This document shows positions 1 to 7,283 of a DNA stretch of 33,105 nt, in pieces. The notes below the pieces were generated by a model. It was given only the letters and a program-made list of their open reading frames with translations, was not told the DNA's origin and ran no database searches. Position numbers and translations under genes: made by a program. Origin of the DNA: CAYVAP01 sp964343195 (GTDB taxonomy: Bacteria; Bacteroidota; Bacteroidia; J057); the NCBI GenBank assembly GCA_964343195.1, contig CAYFIR010000068.1, positions 1-33,105 on the forward strand. The letters run 5' to 3'. Positions within the stretch are counted from its first letter, which is position 1, and every line of letters begins with the position of its first letter.

Positions 1-167
1 GGCTGGGGCTATTGTGTTTATGCAGGATTTTCATGTTAACAAATAGGCAGGTTGTAAAATTTTGATAATCAGTTTCTTAGTCCTAATATTTTGTAAATCC
101 TGTCAACAACCTCTCGTCCTTTTCCCAAATGTCTAGGTGTAGGAAGCAATACCATAACTAAACTCAA
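1..167. other. Left-edge intergenic stretch
   Basis: No gene can be supported here. All three forward frames reach a stop within the first 85 bases, so the 3' end of a gene lying to the left could be present, but nothing identifies its frame. The rest is AT-rich sequence leading to the MbnP-family gene. Confidence 0.4.
61..93 (+). promoter_or_regulatory. Possible promoter of the MbnP-family gene
   Basis: TTTG at 61-64 and TATTTTG at 87-93, with 22 bases between, resemble the Bacteroidota -33 (TTTG) and -7 (TAnnTTTG) boxes, though the -7 box is one base short of consensus. The leader would be about 70 bases. Confidence 0.35.
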
Positions 168-977
168 ATGAATATCCGCGGATTATTTTTTCTGACTCTG
201 GCGACTGTGTTGATCTGGGGTGGCTGTAAAGGGCCTGAAGGTCCGGAGCCTGAGCGCTCTGCGACATTGGACCTTGGCTTCTCCCCACAATCTTCCGGAT
301 TGGCCTTTTTTCCAGAAGAAGCATATGAAAACCACGATGGCCAGCGCTTTATGCTGGAGCGTTTTCGATTTTTGATCTCAGACCTCAGGTTAGTTGACAA
401 AGATGGGGGCGAGGATGTTCTGGTGGACTATGCCCTGGTTGACTTCACTTCCTCCAGTCTCAGGACGCCCGATACGCTCATCAATGGAGCTACCAACATG
501 GAATTGGAAATAGTTCCAGGAACCTATGAAACCCTGAAGTTTAACATCGGGGTACCTGCCGAGCGTAATAATGGGAACCCCGCCGAATTTCCTGAAGATC
601 ACCCGCTGAGCATCCGTCAGGGCTTACACTGGACCTGGAGTTCTGGCTACATTTTCCTGCAAATAGACGGGCGCCTGGATACGACCATCAATGATGAAGG
701 AGAGTTGGAACAGGCGTTTATTTACCATGCCGGAACCAACGATTTGATGCGGGCTATGGAGTTTTCCCTGAACGATCTGGTACTGGATGAAGATGGAGTG
801 GCTGAATACAGGCTGGAAGTAGATGTCAATCGCACCTTTTTCAATGATACAGAAGGTATAGACATGAAGGTAGATAACCTCACCCACAGCACTCCTGTGG
901 GGAGTGATGCATTTAATCTTGCTGAGCGTGTCATGAATAACTTTGCTAATGGAGCCTGGAGCCTGGAGCGCCAGTAG
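168..977 (+). CDS. MbnP-family (copper-site) protein, probable lipoprotein
   Basis: Predicted exported protein of 269 residues. A hydrophobic N-terminus ends at Cys20 (IWGGC); the -3 residue is Trp, so the lipobox is imperfect and simple secretion is possible. The body resembles the MbnP family: an early segment FRFLISDLRLV, a central HWTWSSGY motif followed by IFLQIDG, then FIYHAGTND. In characterised MbnP proteins a Trp is oxidised to kynurenine by the di-haem partner MbnH and helps bind copper; Trp residues are present here, but which one would be modified cannot be told by eye. No MbnH or cytochrome c peroxidase gene lies downstream; the next gene is an Fe-S carrier and the window begins just upstream. 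Family assignment is by motif recall and fairly sure; copper binding is inference. Confidence 0.75.
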   Translation: MNIRGLFFLTLATVLIWGGCKGPEGPEPERSATLDLGFSPQSSGLAFFPEEAYENHDGQRFMLERFRFLISDLRLVDKDGGEDVLVDYALVDFTSSSLRTPDTLINGATNMELEIVPGTYETLKFNIGVPAERNNGNPAEFPEDHPLSIRQGLHWTWSSGYIFLQIDGRLDTTINDEGELEQAFIYHAGTNDLMRAMEFSLNDLVLDEDGVAEYRLEVDVNRTFFNDTEGIDMKVDNLTHSTPVGSDAFNLAERVMNNFANGAWSLERQ

Positions 978-1081
978 ATGTGTTAACATCAACCAGGATT
1001 TTGCGTAGGGATAGCAGGAGGACTATTTTACAGCCCTCGCATTTTCTCTGTAAATTTGTGACAAACGCTAGCCAAATAGAT

Positions 1082-1420
1082 ATGCAAGAACCCATGATTA
1101 CGGTCTCTGACACTGCGAAGAATCAGATTCTGGCACTGAAAGAGAAGGAAGGATACGATGATTCCCACGGCATTCGGGTAAGTGTAAAAGGAGGAGGGTG
1201 TTCCGGCCTGATGTATCACCTGGACTTTGATACTGCTGAACAGCCCGGCGATCAGGTGATTGAGGATCAGGGGGTGAAGATTTTCGTGCCCATGAAGAGC
1301 CTGTTGTACCTGGTCGGAACTCAGTTGGACTATACTGGTGGATTGCAGGGCAAGGGTTTCCACTTTGCCAATCCCAATGCATCACGAACCTGTGCTTGCG
1401 GAGAGAGCTTTTCCGTCTAG
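1082..1420 (+). CDS. A-type iron-sulfur carrier (HesB/IscA/ErpA family)
   Basis: Protein of 112 residues, the usual length for A-type carriers that receive Fe-S clusters and pass them to apo-proteins. The three cluster-binding cysteines are visible: one in GGGCSGLMY and two in CACG near the C-terminus. The reading frame stays open up to 980, but the extra N-terminal residues are unlike the family; the ATG at 1082 gives the classical start (MQEPMITVSD, then a helix and RVSVKGGGC), so I use it. No other suf or isc gene is adjacent, so this looks like a stand-alone carrier. Whether it is IscA, ErpA or SufA cannot be decided from sequence. A strong terminator follows 20 bases after the stop. Confidence 0.92.
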   Translation: MQEPMITVSDTAKNQILALKEKEGYDDSHGIRVSVKGGGCSGLMYHLDFDTAEQPGDQVIEDQGVKIFVPMKSLLYLVGTQLDYTGGLQGKGFHFANPNASRTCACGESFSV

Positions 1421-1440
1421 AAAAGAAATCAAAAAGGAAA

Positions 1441-1475
1441 ATGCGGTAGGAGTTCAGGCTCCTACCGCATTTTTT
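1441..1475. terminator. Strong rho-independent terminator, probably bidirectional
   Basis: Perfect 12-bp stem (ATGCGGTAGGAG / CTCCTACCGCAT) around a 6-base loop, followed by six Ts on the + strand. It ends the Fe-S carrier transcript. The other strand also has a T-rich tract after the stem, so it could stop the rpiA transcript arriving from the right. Confidence 0.9.
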
Positions 1476-1603
1476 GAATATCTCTTATGGGAACCGATCA
1501 GCCTGCTGGTTATTAAAGCACTCATACAAAAGAAACCGTGCGATTCTAGCAGCTTGGAAGGCTGACAGCCAGTTGCTTATCTTAATGGCCCGCGTCCCAA
1601 CAT

Positions 1604-2281
1604 TTACTTATCCAAGACCTCCACATGTCCATTGGGGTGGGCATAAATAACACGGGTAGCCATGTCCACAAAGAGCCCTGTTTCTACCACTCCAACAAGG
1701 CCCTTCAGGCGCTGATGCAATTCTGCCGGGCGGTTGATTTTCTGCACTTTACAGTCCAGGATGTAATTGCCATTATCGGTTTTATAAAGCTCCTGATTAT
1801 CCTCTTCCGTGGTTCGAAATTCAGGATTGAGGCCCATGGCTCTCAGGCGGCGCATGGTGATTTCGCTGCCAAAAGGGACTACCTCAACTGGTAGTGGGAA
1901 TTCCCCAAGAGTATCTACCTGCTTGGAAGAGTCTGCTACGACGATCATTTCACGGCTTAACGATGCGACCATTTTTTCGCGGTAAAGGGCTCCGCCGCCG
2001 CCCTTGATCAACTGGAACTGTGGATCGACCTCGTCTGCTCCATCAACTACGATGTCTATCTGATGTACATCAGATAGGGGGATGATGGGAATTCCCAGGC
2101 TATGAGCCTGGCTTTCAGTGCGGGTAGAAGTAGGCACTCCCTTGATCTGCAGTCCTTCCTGAACCAATTGTCCAAGTTTTTCCACAAAATAGTAGGCAGT
2201 AGAGCCAGTGCCCATGCCGACAATCATTCCCGAAGTAATCCATTCGGCAGCTTTTTCTCCAGCGAGTTGTTTCGGATTCAC
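1604..2281 (-). CDS. rpiA: Ribose-5-phosphate isomerase A
   Basis: Converts ribose 5-phosphate and ribulose 5-phosphate in the non-oxidative pentose phosphate pathway. The 225 residues match the family length. Visible motifs: GMGTGSTAYYF (22-32) for phosphate binding, VDGADEVD (79-86) with the active-site Asp pair 80 and 83, and KGGGGALYREKMVA with Lys93 and the catalytic base Glu102; these correspond to Asp81, Asp84, Lys94 and Glu103 of the E. coli enzyme. The start is GTG at 2281; the frame stays open a little further upstream, but no ATG occurs before an in-frame stop. Convergent with the Fe-S carrier gene and 99 bases downstream of the AAA+ gene on the same strand. Confidence 0.97.
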   Translation of the reverse strand: MNPKQLAGEKAAEWITSGMIVGMGTGSTAYYFVEKLGQLVQEGLQIKGVPTSTRTESQAHSLGIPIIPLSDVHQIDIVVDGADEVDPQFQLIKGGGGALYREKMVASLSREMIVVADSSKQVDTLGEFPLPVEVVPFGSEITMRRLRAMGLNPEFRTTEEDNQELYKTDNGNYILDCKVQKINRPAELHQRLKGLVGVVETGLFVDMATRVIYAHPNGHVEVLDK

Positions 2282-2380
2282 GTGATTGAAGTTAAAATAT
2301 CCTTCGCGATATTAAGATAGGGAGGTAGGCATGAAAGTCACTTCCACACCTCAAAAACCAGTGATTTCCTGGATTGTTCC

Positions 2381-5020
2381 TTAAACATAGCCTACCCGGC
2401 CGCGGGTGCCACCTTCCAGTAGCTCATCGTTTCCGGGCACAAACTCCTCTACGTCCGACAGGGTAAGCTGTTGAAGCATGTTGGGATCCCGTTCATCAGA
2501 AGAAAGCGCGGCCAAACGCAAATGCTGGTTTTTGATGGCATCTTCCACGATTTTGCGGATCGCTCTAGCGTTTCCAAAAAACTTGTCTTTGTTTTTGGAC
2601 AAATGCTGAAGGTAACGGTGGAGATGGGCTTTTGCTTCTTCGGTTGGAGTAATCTCCTCTGCGGTCAGCATCATCACCGTGATTTTGAGAAGCTCGTCTG
2701 CATGATAGTCCGGGAAGGATAGCTTCCGGTCAAATCTGGATTTGAGGCCCGGATTGCTTTCCAGGAAAGAATCCATCCGATCAGGATAGCCCGCAGCGAT
2801 CACGATGATTTCTCCACGAAGGTCCTCCATTCGCTTGAGCAGGGTATTGATGGCTTCTTTGCCAAAGTCCTGTGGGCCTCCCTGGGTCAGGCTATAGGCT
2901 TCATCAATAAACAGGACTCCGCCCTTGGCCTTTTCTACCAATTCAGCGGTTTTGTTTGCTGTCTGTCCTATGTAGTTGGCGACCATGGCCTGTCGATCGC
3001 ACTCTACCAGGGTCCCTCTTTCCAGAATCCCCAACGCCTTGTAGATTTTGCCCATGATACGGGCGACTGTGGTCTTGCCAGTACCCGGATTTCCAGTAAA
3101 AACGGTATGAAGGGAGAACCGATGCAGGACATCCTTGCCTACCTCTTTGTAAAATCGCACCAGTTTGATGAGGTCATGGATTTCTGACTTGACCTGGTCG
3201 AGACCTATCAGCTGATCCAGTTCTTCACTCGCCTCATGCAGCAGTTCCTCATCTATTGGTAGTTCGACCTTGCGGCGATGGTTGGGCTCAAAGATTTCTT
3301 CCACATCCTGCACCCATATGGTTGACAGTTCCTCACGGGTGAGAGAATGGACTTCTTCGGAGCGCATGATACGCAGGCCCAGGTTCATCTTGGCCTCATT
3401 AATCAGTGACAACGCATATCGGGCATTGCCAAATGAGCGATCCCTGTTCCGATAAGCTTCGTTGAGGCGTTTTTGCAGGTACTCCTGAGCTTCAGGTTCG
3501 AGCTTGACGGATATTTTATCGGCTCCCCCCAGAGAGATTTCCATAAGTTCATCGGGAGTATAGTCGGGGAAGTCAAAGCGCATGGTCAGGCGTGACTTGA
3601 GGCCAGGGTTACTCTTCAGGAAGGTTTCCATTTCCTGTGGATACCCCGCGACAACCAGGGCAAAATCCACCTTGGGGGCCGAAAGCTCTTTTACCAGAAT
3701 TTCTACAGCCTCGCGACCGTAGTCCTTTTTATCTTCTTCTGATCGGATGAGCGCGTAGGCTTCATCAATAAACAGTATCCCACCTCGCGCCTTTTCGATG
3801 GCAGAGCGCATCTTGGGAGCTGTCTGGCCGATATACTCGCCGATGATATCCGCACGGTCAACCTCATGCACGTGTCCGCGATCCAGCAGGCCCAGCTTTT
3901 TATAAATCTTACCGAGCATCCTGGCTACGGTGGTTTTCCCTGTACCGGGATTGCCGGTAAATACCAGGTGGAGATTCTGTGGGGTGTTGTCTTCAAATCC
4001 CTTTTCCTTTCGCAGGTTCAGGAATTTGAGGTATTGGGCATACTCTTTCACCCGTGCTTTCACTCCTTCGAGCCCTGTCATTTCATCGAGGGCGGCGAGT
4101 ACTTCATCGAGCGTCTGGTTATCGACCTCACTTTCGGTAGGACCGGGAAGGCCAACCAGCGTATTTCCGCTTTCATCGGGGAGGAGCAGGCGGGGCTCGC
4201 CACTGGAGAAGTTTTCTCCTACTCTAAAGGGAATAACCCCGATGAGGGTGTCCATGAAGACAATCTCTACTGTATAGTTGTCGCGAAACCAGGTGCCTTT
4301 GTGGTCTGAACCCCACCCAGAGGTAACCCGGATATCTGGCTGCTCGGCAGAAACGTTGATCAGTTCTTCGGTTCTCCCTTTTAGTTGTCGGGCGTCATTG
4401 TAAAAATTGAAGATCAGCTCAGCCTTCCAGTGTTTGTTCAACTTGTTTTTCAGGCGAAGATCCACCCAGATAAACCGGGTTGCCTGGTCCTGAAATTCTG
4501 TATGGTAACTGGGTGACTGGTTATTGCCGTCTGTGTTACTCCCTTCATACAGCTGTGCTGAACTGATTTCGAGATAGGGATTCTGACGTGGGGTGACGGT
4601 ACCGACCTCATAGATAAAAAAGGAGCGGCTGCCGGCTTTCACACCGTCGATAAATGCTTCCCAGTAATACTCGCCTTCCTTCCAGAACGAACCCTGTTTT
4701 TCCATTCCCCAGCCTTCCCGCACATACACGATGTTCTGATCCTTGGATACGGGCTTGCTCACCTCGATATCGCAAATTTCTTCAGGAGCTTTATAGGGAT
4801 CATTGGGTCGTGCAAAGGCCTTCAGGTTAATGCGCGCCGTCCAGTCTTCCTCGTCGAAGAGTTTATTATAGAAGGCAAATTCGGCGTAGATGAATGACAG
4901 TTCATGCCGGTCAAATACCTGGCGGTACTTCTTTTTGCTTTCGGCCAGCCATTCGATGGAGGCATAGGTTTTTAGCCCCTTGAACTTGTATTTGATGAAA
5001 TTTGGAGGTTTGGGAGGCAT
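2381..5020 (-). CDS. Tandem AAA+ ATPase, CbxX/CfqX-SpoVK type, with duplicated N-terminal beta domain
   Basis: Protein of 879 residues in three parts. Residues 1-270 are beta-rich and unlike known ATPase accessory domains I recall; they contain two copies of one unit (about 43-141 and 182-268) sharing F-I-x5-NKL, a W-A run, a GWG signature (103-105 and 235-237) and a closing VGE-like strand. Residues about 300-580 and 590-860 are two AAA+ modules of the CbxX/CfqX (Rubisco-activase-like, SpoVK, EccA) group: Walker A GNPGTGKT at 356-363 and 643-650, Walker B ILFIDEA and VLFIDEA at 415-421 and 702-708, conserved GYP and NPGLKSR in each. Both active sites look intact. An in-frame TAA eight codons upstream supports the ATG at 5020. 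No Rubisco or type VII secretion genes are nearby, so the substrate is unknown. A remodelling or unfolding role is family-level inference. Confidence 0.85.
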   Translation of the reverse strand: MPPKPPNFIKYKFKGLKTYASIEWLAESKKKYRQVFDRHELSFIYAEFAFYNKLFDEEDWTARINLKAFARPNDPYKAPEEICDIEVSKPVSKDQNIVYVREGWGMEKQGSFWKEGEYYWEAFIDGVKAGSRSFFIYEVGTVTPRQNPYLEISSAQLYEGSNTDGNNQSPSYHTEFQDQATRFIWVDLRLKNKLNKHWKAELIFNFYNDARQLKGRTEELINVSAEQPDIRVTSGWGSDHKGTWFRDNYTVEIVFMDTLIGVIPFRVGENFSSGEPRLLLPDESGNTLVGLPGPTESEVDNQTLDEVLAALDEMTGLEGVKARVKEYAQYLKFLNLRKEKGFEDNTPQNLHLVFTGNPGTGKTTVARMLGKIYKKLGLLDRGHVHEVDRADIIGEYIGQTAPKMRSAIEKARGGILFIDEAYALIRSEEDKKDYGREAVEILVKELSAPKVDFALVVAGYPQEMETFLKSNPGLKSRLTMRFDFPDYTPDELMEISLGGADKISVKLEPEAQEYLQKRLNEAYRNRDRSFGNARYALSLINEAKMNLGLRIMRSEEVHSLTREELSTIWVQDVEEIFEPNHRRKVELPIDEELLHEASEELDQLIGLDQVKSEIHDLIKLVRFYKEVGKDVLHRFSLHTVFTGNPGTGKTTVARIMGKIYKALGILERGTLVECDRQAMVANYIGQTANKTAELVEKAKGGVLFIDEAYSLTQGGPQDFGKEAINTLLKRMEDLRGEIIVIAAGYPDRMDSFLESNPGLKSRFDRKLSFPDYHADELLKITVMMLTAEEITPTEEAKAHLHRYLQHLSKNKDKFFGNARAIRKIVEDAIKNQHLRLAALSSDERDPNMLQQLTLSDVEEFVPGNDELLEGGTRGRVGYV

Positions 5021-5394
5021 GTTGTTGAATATGCTGCACGTTTAACCACTCTAAAATGCGACTTTTCTGCTTGCTGGACAACTTCCATTCGGAGGGATCC
5101 ATTTTACTTGCGGATAAAGTCTAAATGATATAGTCCGTAGAAATTTTATTGCGCAAATAATTATGGAACGGATTTTGTATTTCTTCCCAACAGATGACCC
5201 TCCGGACCAGGGGTAAACGGAAAAGAGGGTCAGGTAGTGCTGCTACCATAGGTATTAGGTAAAACAAACAACCTCCTCAGCAAGAAAAACACCTTTGCTC
5301 TCGCCTGGAGAGATACCCTTACGGGTTCTCGATGGGATGAGACCTAGGAAAACTATGGCTACACGCCATCACGAGATCAATGCATTAATTCTAA
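5021..5394. other. Structured intergenic region upstream of the AraC-type gene
   Basis: No convincing gene. The first 140 bases carry the divergent leader of the AAA+ gene. The right part has four short hairpins in a row: TGACCCTC (5195-5202) with GAGGGTCA (5225-5232), immediately followed by GGTAG/CTACC (5233-5247), then CTCTC/GAGAG (5298-5312), then ACCC/GGGT with a TTAC loop (5315-5326). This fits a structured 5' leader or a separate noncoding RNA on the + strand. I do not recognise a known RNA family. Confidence 0.4.
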
Positions 5395-5403
5395 GTGCGA
5401 GAA

Positions 5404-5811
5404 ATGAAAAAGTATCTTACTCCCAGCAACCCTGACTTGATTAGGCTCTACGACAAGCACACTCAGGAGTTCCTCCGTCATGAGGAGAACCCTGCCACCT
5501 ACACTTACAAGGTGCGTTCTTTATTGGTACGTCAACTGCGGGATGAGTCCCCAGGAATCGAAATCGTCGCTGATCACCTTTCCATGAGCGTTCGCAGCCT
5601 GCAGATGAAGCTCAAGGACGAAGGAACCAGCTACCAGAAAATCCTGAACTCGCTGCGCAAGAACCTGGCCATTGCTTACCTGCGTGAGCAGAGCGTTACC
5701 AAAGGTGAGATCGCTCATATGCTCGGATTCTCCGAGATCAGCGTATTCTCCCGCACCTTTAAAAAGTGGACCGGCAAGAGCCCCTCTGAGTACCAGGCTA
5801 CTCAGTTGTAA
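5404..5811 (+). CDS. Small stand-alone AraC-type DNA-binding protein
   Basis: Protein of 135 residues from the ATG, or 138 from a GTG at 5395 that directly follows an in-frame TAA. The C-terminal two thirds form an AraC/XylS double helix-turn-helix domain: first helix pair around SMSVRSLQMKLKDEGTS, second around EIAHMLGFSEISVFSRTFKKW, ending with the family signature GKSPSEYQ. The usual ligand-binding N-terminal domain of about 200 residues is absent, and the in-frame stop shows it is not a simple start-site error. Codon choice is skewed to those of strongly expressed genes: all four Asn are AAC and six of seven Tyr are TAC. It has its own strong terminator and a long structured leader, suggesting a monocistronic, well-expressed regulator. 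Targets unknown. Confidence 0.88.
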   Translation: MKKYLTPSNPDLIRLYDKHTQEFLRHEENPATYTYKVRSLLVRQLRDESPGIEIVADHLSMSVRSLQMKLKDEGTSYQKILNSLRKNLAIAYLREQSVTKGEIAHMLGFSEISVFSRTFKKWTGKSPSEYQATQL

Positions 5812-5837
5812 TCACTGATTAGACTCATTGTTGTTAT

Positions 5838-5873
5838 AAAAAATCCGCCTCTGTCCAGGGGCGGATTTTTGTT
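5838..5873 (+). terminator. Rho-independent terminator of the AraC-type gene
   Basis: AAATCCGCC pairs with GGCGGATTT around a short loop, with A-rich sequence before and TTTTTGTTT after the stem. It starts 26 bases after the stop codon. Confidence 0.88.
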
Positions 5874-5879
5874 TATAGG

Positions 5880-5967
5880 CAAAAAAAAACAGAGATCACG
5901 GTGGTGAACCTCTGTCTTGTTACAAGAGCAATGGACCAGGATAGCGGCCGACGACGGCCTTGATTCA
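5880..5967 (-). ncRNA. Candidate small RNA of about 85-90 nt
   Basis: On the - strand, a good -7 box (TATATTTG, positions 5981-5974) is followed at transcript distance by a perfect GGCCG-TCGT-CGGCC hairpin (5959-5946), a CTTGT/ACAAG hairpin (5926-5916) and a terminator hairpin at 5915-5889 that runs into nine Ts. No open reading frame of note lies inside. The -33 box is not seen. The alternative is that this is only the distal 3' region and terminator of the response-regulator gene at 6085-7191, which is transcribed toward it. Confidence 0.4.
5881..5915 (-). terminator. Rho-independent terminator, minus strand
   Basis: Stem ACAGAG/CTCTGT, a small internal loop, a second stem TCAC/GTGA and a 4-base loop, followed on the - strand by a run of nine Ts. 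It ends either the candidate small RNA or the response-regulator/cyclase transcript. Confidence 0.85.
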
Positions 5968-5973
5968 TTGATA

Positions 5974-5981
5974 CAAATATA
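5974..5981 (-). promoter_or_regulatory. Bacteroidota -7 box (TATATTTG)
   Basis: Exact match to TAnnTTTG on the - strand, about 7 bases before the predicted 5' end of the candidate small RNA. No matching -33 TTTG is visible at the right distance, so confidence is limited. Confidence 0.4.
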
Positions 5982-6023
5982 AAGATTTTGTTTGGTTTGT
6001 TTATTACAGTTATTCGCAATAAG

Positions 6024-6058
6024 CTTACCCGTTCCGAAATCGATTTAGGTTCGGTAAG
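6024..6058. repeat. Imperfect inverted repeat after the cyclase gene
   Basis: CTTACC (6024-6029) pairs with GGTAAG (6053-6058). Inside lies a second palindrome centred on AAATCGATTT flanked by CC and GG (6034-6049). No T-run follows on either strand, so it is not an obvious terminator; an operator or an RNA-processing hairpin is possible. Confidence 0.45.
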
Positions 6059-6084
6059 GGTATTAAAACAGCCCTTTTTGTGTC

Positions 6085-7191
6085 TTAATGGCCTTTTACC
6101 CCAAGGATTTCATACACGATAGCCAAATCTTTTTTCCCTTTTAGGGGGATGGGATCCCATGCTCGAGCCTGCACATAGTCTGCCACCTGCTCAAAAACCC
6201 GTTCGCTTACCAGGATGGTATTGGGGTTTTCTTTGGTCTGGCTTTCAATGCGTTTTCCGGTATTGACGGTATCTCCGGTTACCGAGTAAGCCAGTTTATC
6301 TTCTGAACCGAGATTTCCGGCCACAACTTCTCCGCTGTTAATGCCGATGCCCACTTCAATTTCTCTCCCAAATTTTTCCCGGTACTTCTCATTTAGAATT
6401 TCGCGCTTCTGCATCATTTCCAGGGCGCAGAGGACGGCGTTGAGTTCATTTTGTGGCGTGGCAATAGGTACCCCAAAGGTCGCAAAGACCTCATCTCCCA
6501 CAAACTGGTTGACGGTGCCATCGTGGCGCTTGACCACAGCAGTCATGGTTGCGTAATAGTCGTTGAGAAATCCTACGACTTCCTTTGGGGAGAGCTCCTC
6601 ACTCATCGGAGTGAAACCGCGAATGTCACAGAAGAGGACAGCAATTTCTTTTTGTTCTCCTTCAAAGAAAGATTCGCTCGTCGCCTGTAACGCTTTTTCT
6701 ACCACCGTTTGGGGGACGTACTGCATGAATAGCTTGAGGGTCCGCTCCTGTTCCTCGACCTTGGTTTGCAGGTCTTTCAGCAGCCTGCGGTTGTTTTGCT
6801 GAAGGAGATAAATTTGTCGGGCATTCTCAATGGTCATGCGCAGTTCCTGCTCGTCCCAGGGTTTTTGGATGTAGCGAAACACGCGGCCGCTGTTGATTAC
6901 CTCAATGATTGCCTCCAGGTCACTATATCCGGTCAGCACCATGCGGATGGTCTCCGGGTACTCCAGAGCGGTTTTTTCGAGGAACTGTACGCCCGTCATG
7001 CCGGGCATGCGCTGGTCTGTGATGATGAGCTGTATGTGCTCCTTGCGCAGCAGGTCCAGGGCTTCTGGACCGCTCTGGGCGGTATGTATGGTATAGTCGC
7101 GGCGGAAGGTCGCCCGAAAGGAGATGAGGTTCTGAGCTTCATCATCCACATAAAGAATGGAAAAGGATTTTTGTGTAGAGGTACTTTCCAA
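6085..7191 (-). CDS. Response regulator with class III nucleotide cyclase output
   Basis: Protein of 368 residues. Residues 10-125 are a receiver domain with the acidic pair Asp16/Asp17, phospho-acceptor Asp59 (IITDQRMPG), Thr87 and Lys110. A coiled-coil linker spans about 125-155. Residues about 180-320 are a class III cyclase: metal-binding Asp189 (FCDIRGFT) and Asp233 (VGDEVFATFG), with transition-state Asn310 and Arg314 (VNTGKR). The two purine-selecting positions are unusual: the Lys normally three residues before the GD motif is Gln229, and the Asp/Thr position is Ser303, so ATP versus GTP preference cannot be read off. The start is TTG at 7191; an in-frame TGA lies four codons upstream and no ATG intervenes. 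No partner histidine kinase is adjacent. It is divergent from purN. Confidence 0.93.
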   Translation of the reverse strand: MESTSTQKSFSILYVDDEAQNLISFRATFRRDYTIHTAQSGPEALDLLRKEHIQLIITDQRMPGMTGVQFLEKTALEYPETIRMVLTGYSDLEAIIEVINSGRVFRYIQKPWDEQELRMTIENARQIYLLQQNNRRLLKDLQTKVEEQERTLKLFMQYVPQTVVEKALQATSESFFEGEQKEIAVLFCDIRGFTPMSEELSPKEVVGFLNDYYATMTAVVKRHDGTVNQFVGDEVFATFGVPIATPQNELNAVLCALEMMQKREILNEKYREKFGREIEVGIGINSGEVVAGNLGSEDKLAYSVTGDTVNTGKRIESQTKENPNTILVSERVFEQVADYVQARAWDPIPLKGKKDLAIVYEILGVKGH

Positions 7192-7255
7192 GCTATTTCT
7201 TCAGTTAATCTCGAGGTAAATTAAGGCATTTTCATAAGGAAAGGAATGATCTGCT

Positions 7256-7264
7256 TACCTTTGC
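7256..7264 (+). promoter_or_regulatory. purN promoter -7 box
   Basis: TACCTTTGC matches the Bacteroidota -7 consensus TAnnTTTG and lies 20 bases before the TTG start of purN. The same 9-mer occurs on the other strand upstream of yidC. A weak TTTTC around 7229 could be the -33 element. Confidence 0.6.
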
Positions 7265-7283
7265 CCCTAAAATCAGAATCTCC

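Noticed and set aside
1338..1565. 75-codon + strand frame after the Fe-S carrier
   Set aside because: It begins inside the Fe-S carrier gene in another frame and runs through a strong terminator.
4911..5102. Small gene of 63 codons overlapping the start of the AAA+ gene (minus strand)
   Set aside because: It overlaps the AAA+ coding region in another frame, shows no domain, and the AAA+ start at 5020 is preceded by an in-frame stop, so a frameshifted extension is not needed.
5298..5352. tRNA or other known RNA in the hairpin-rich leader
   Set aside because: No acceptor stem, T-arm consensus or anticodon arm can be formed; only short hairpins remain.
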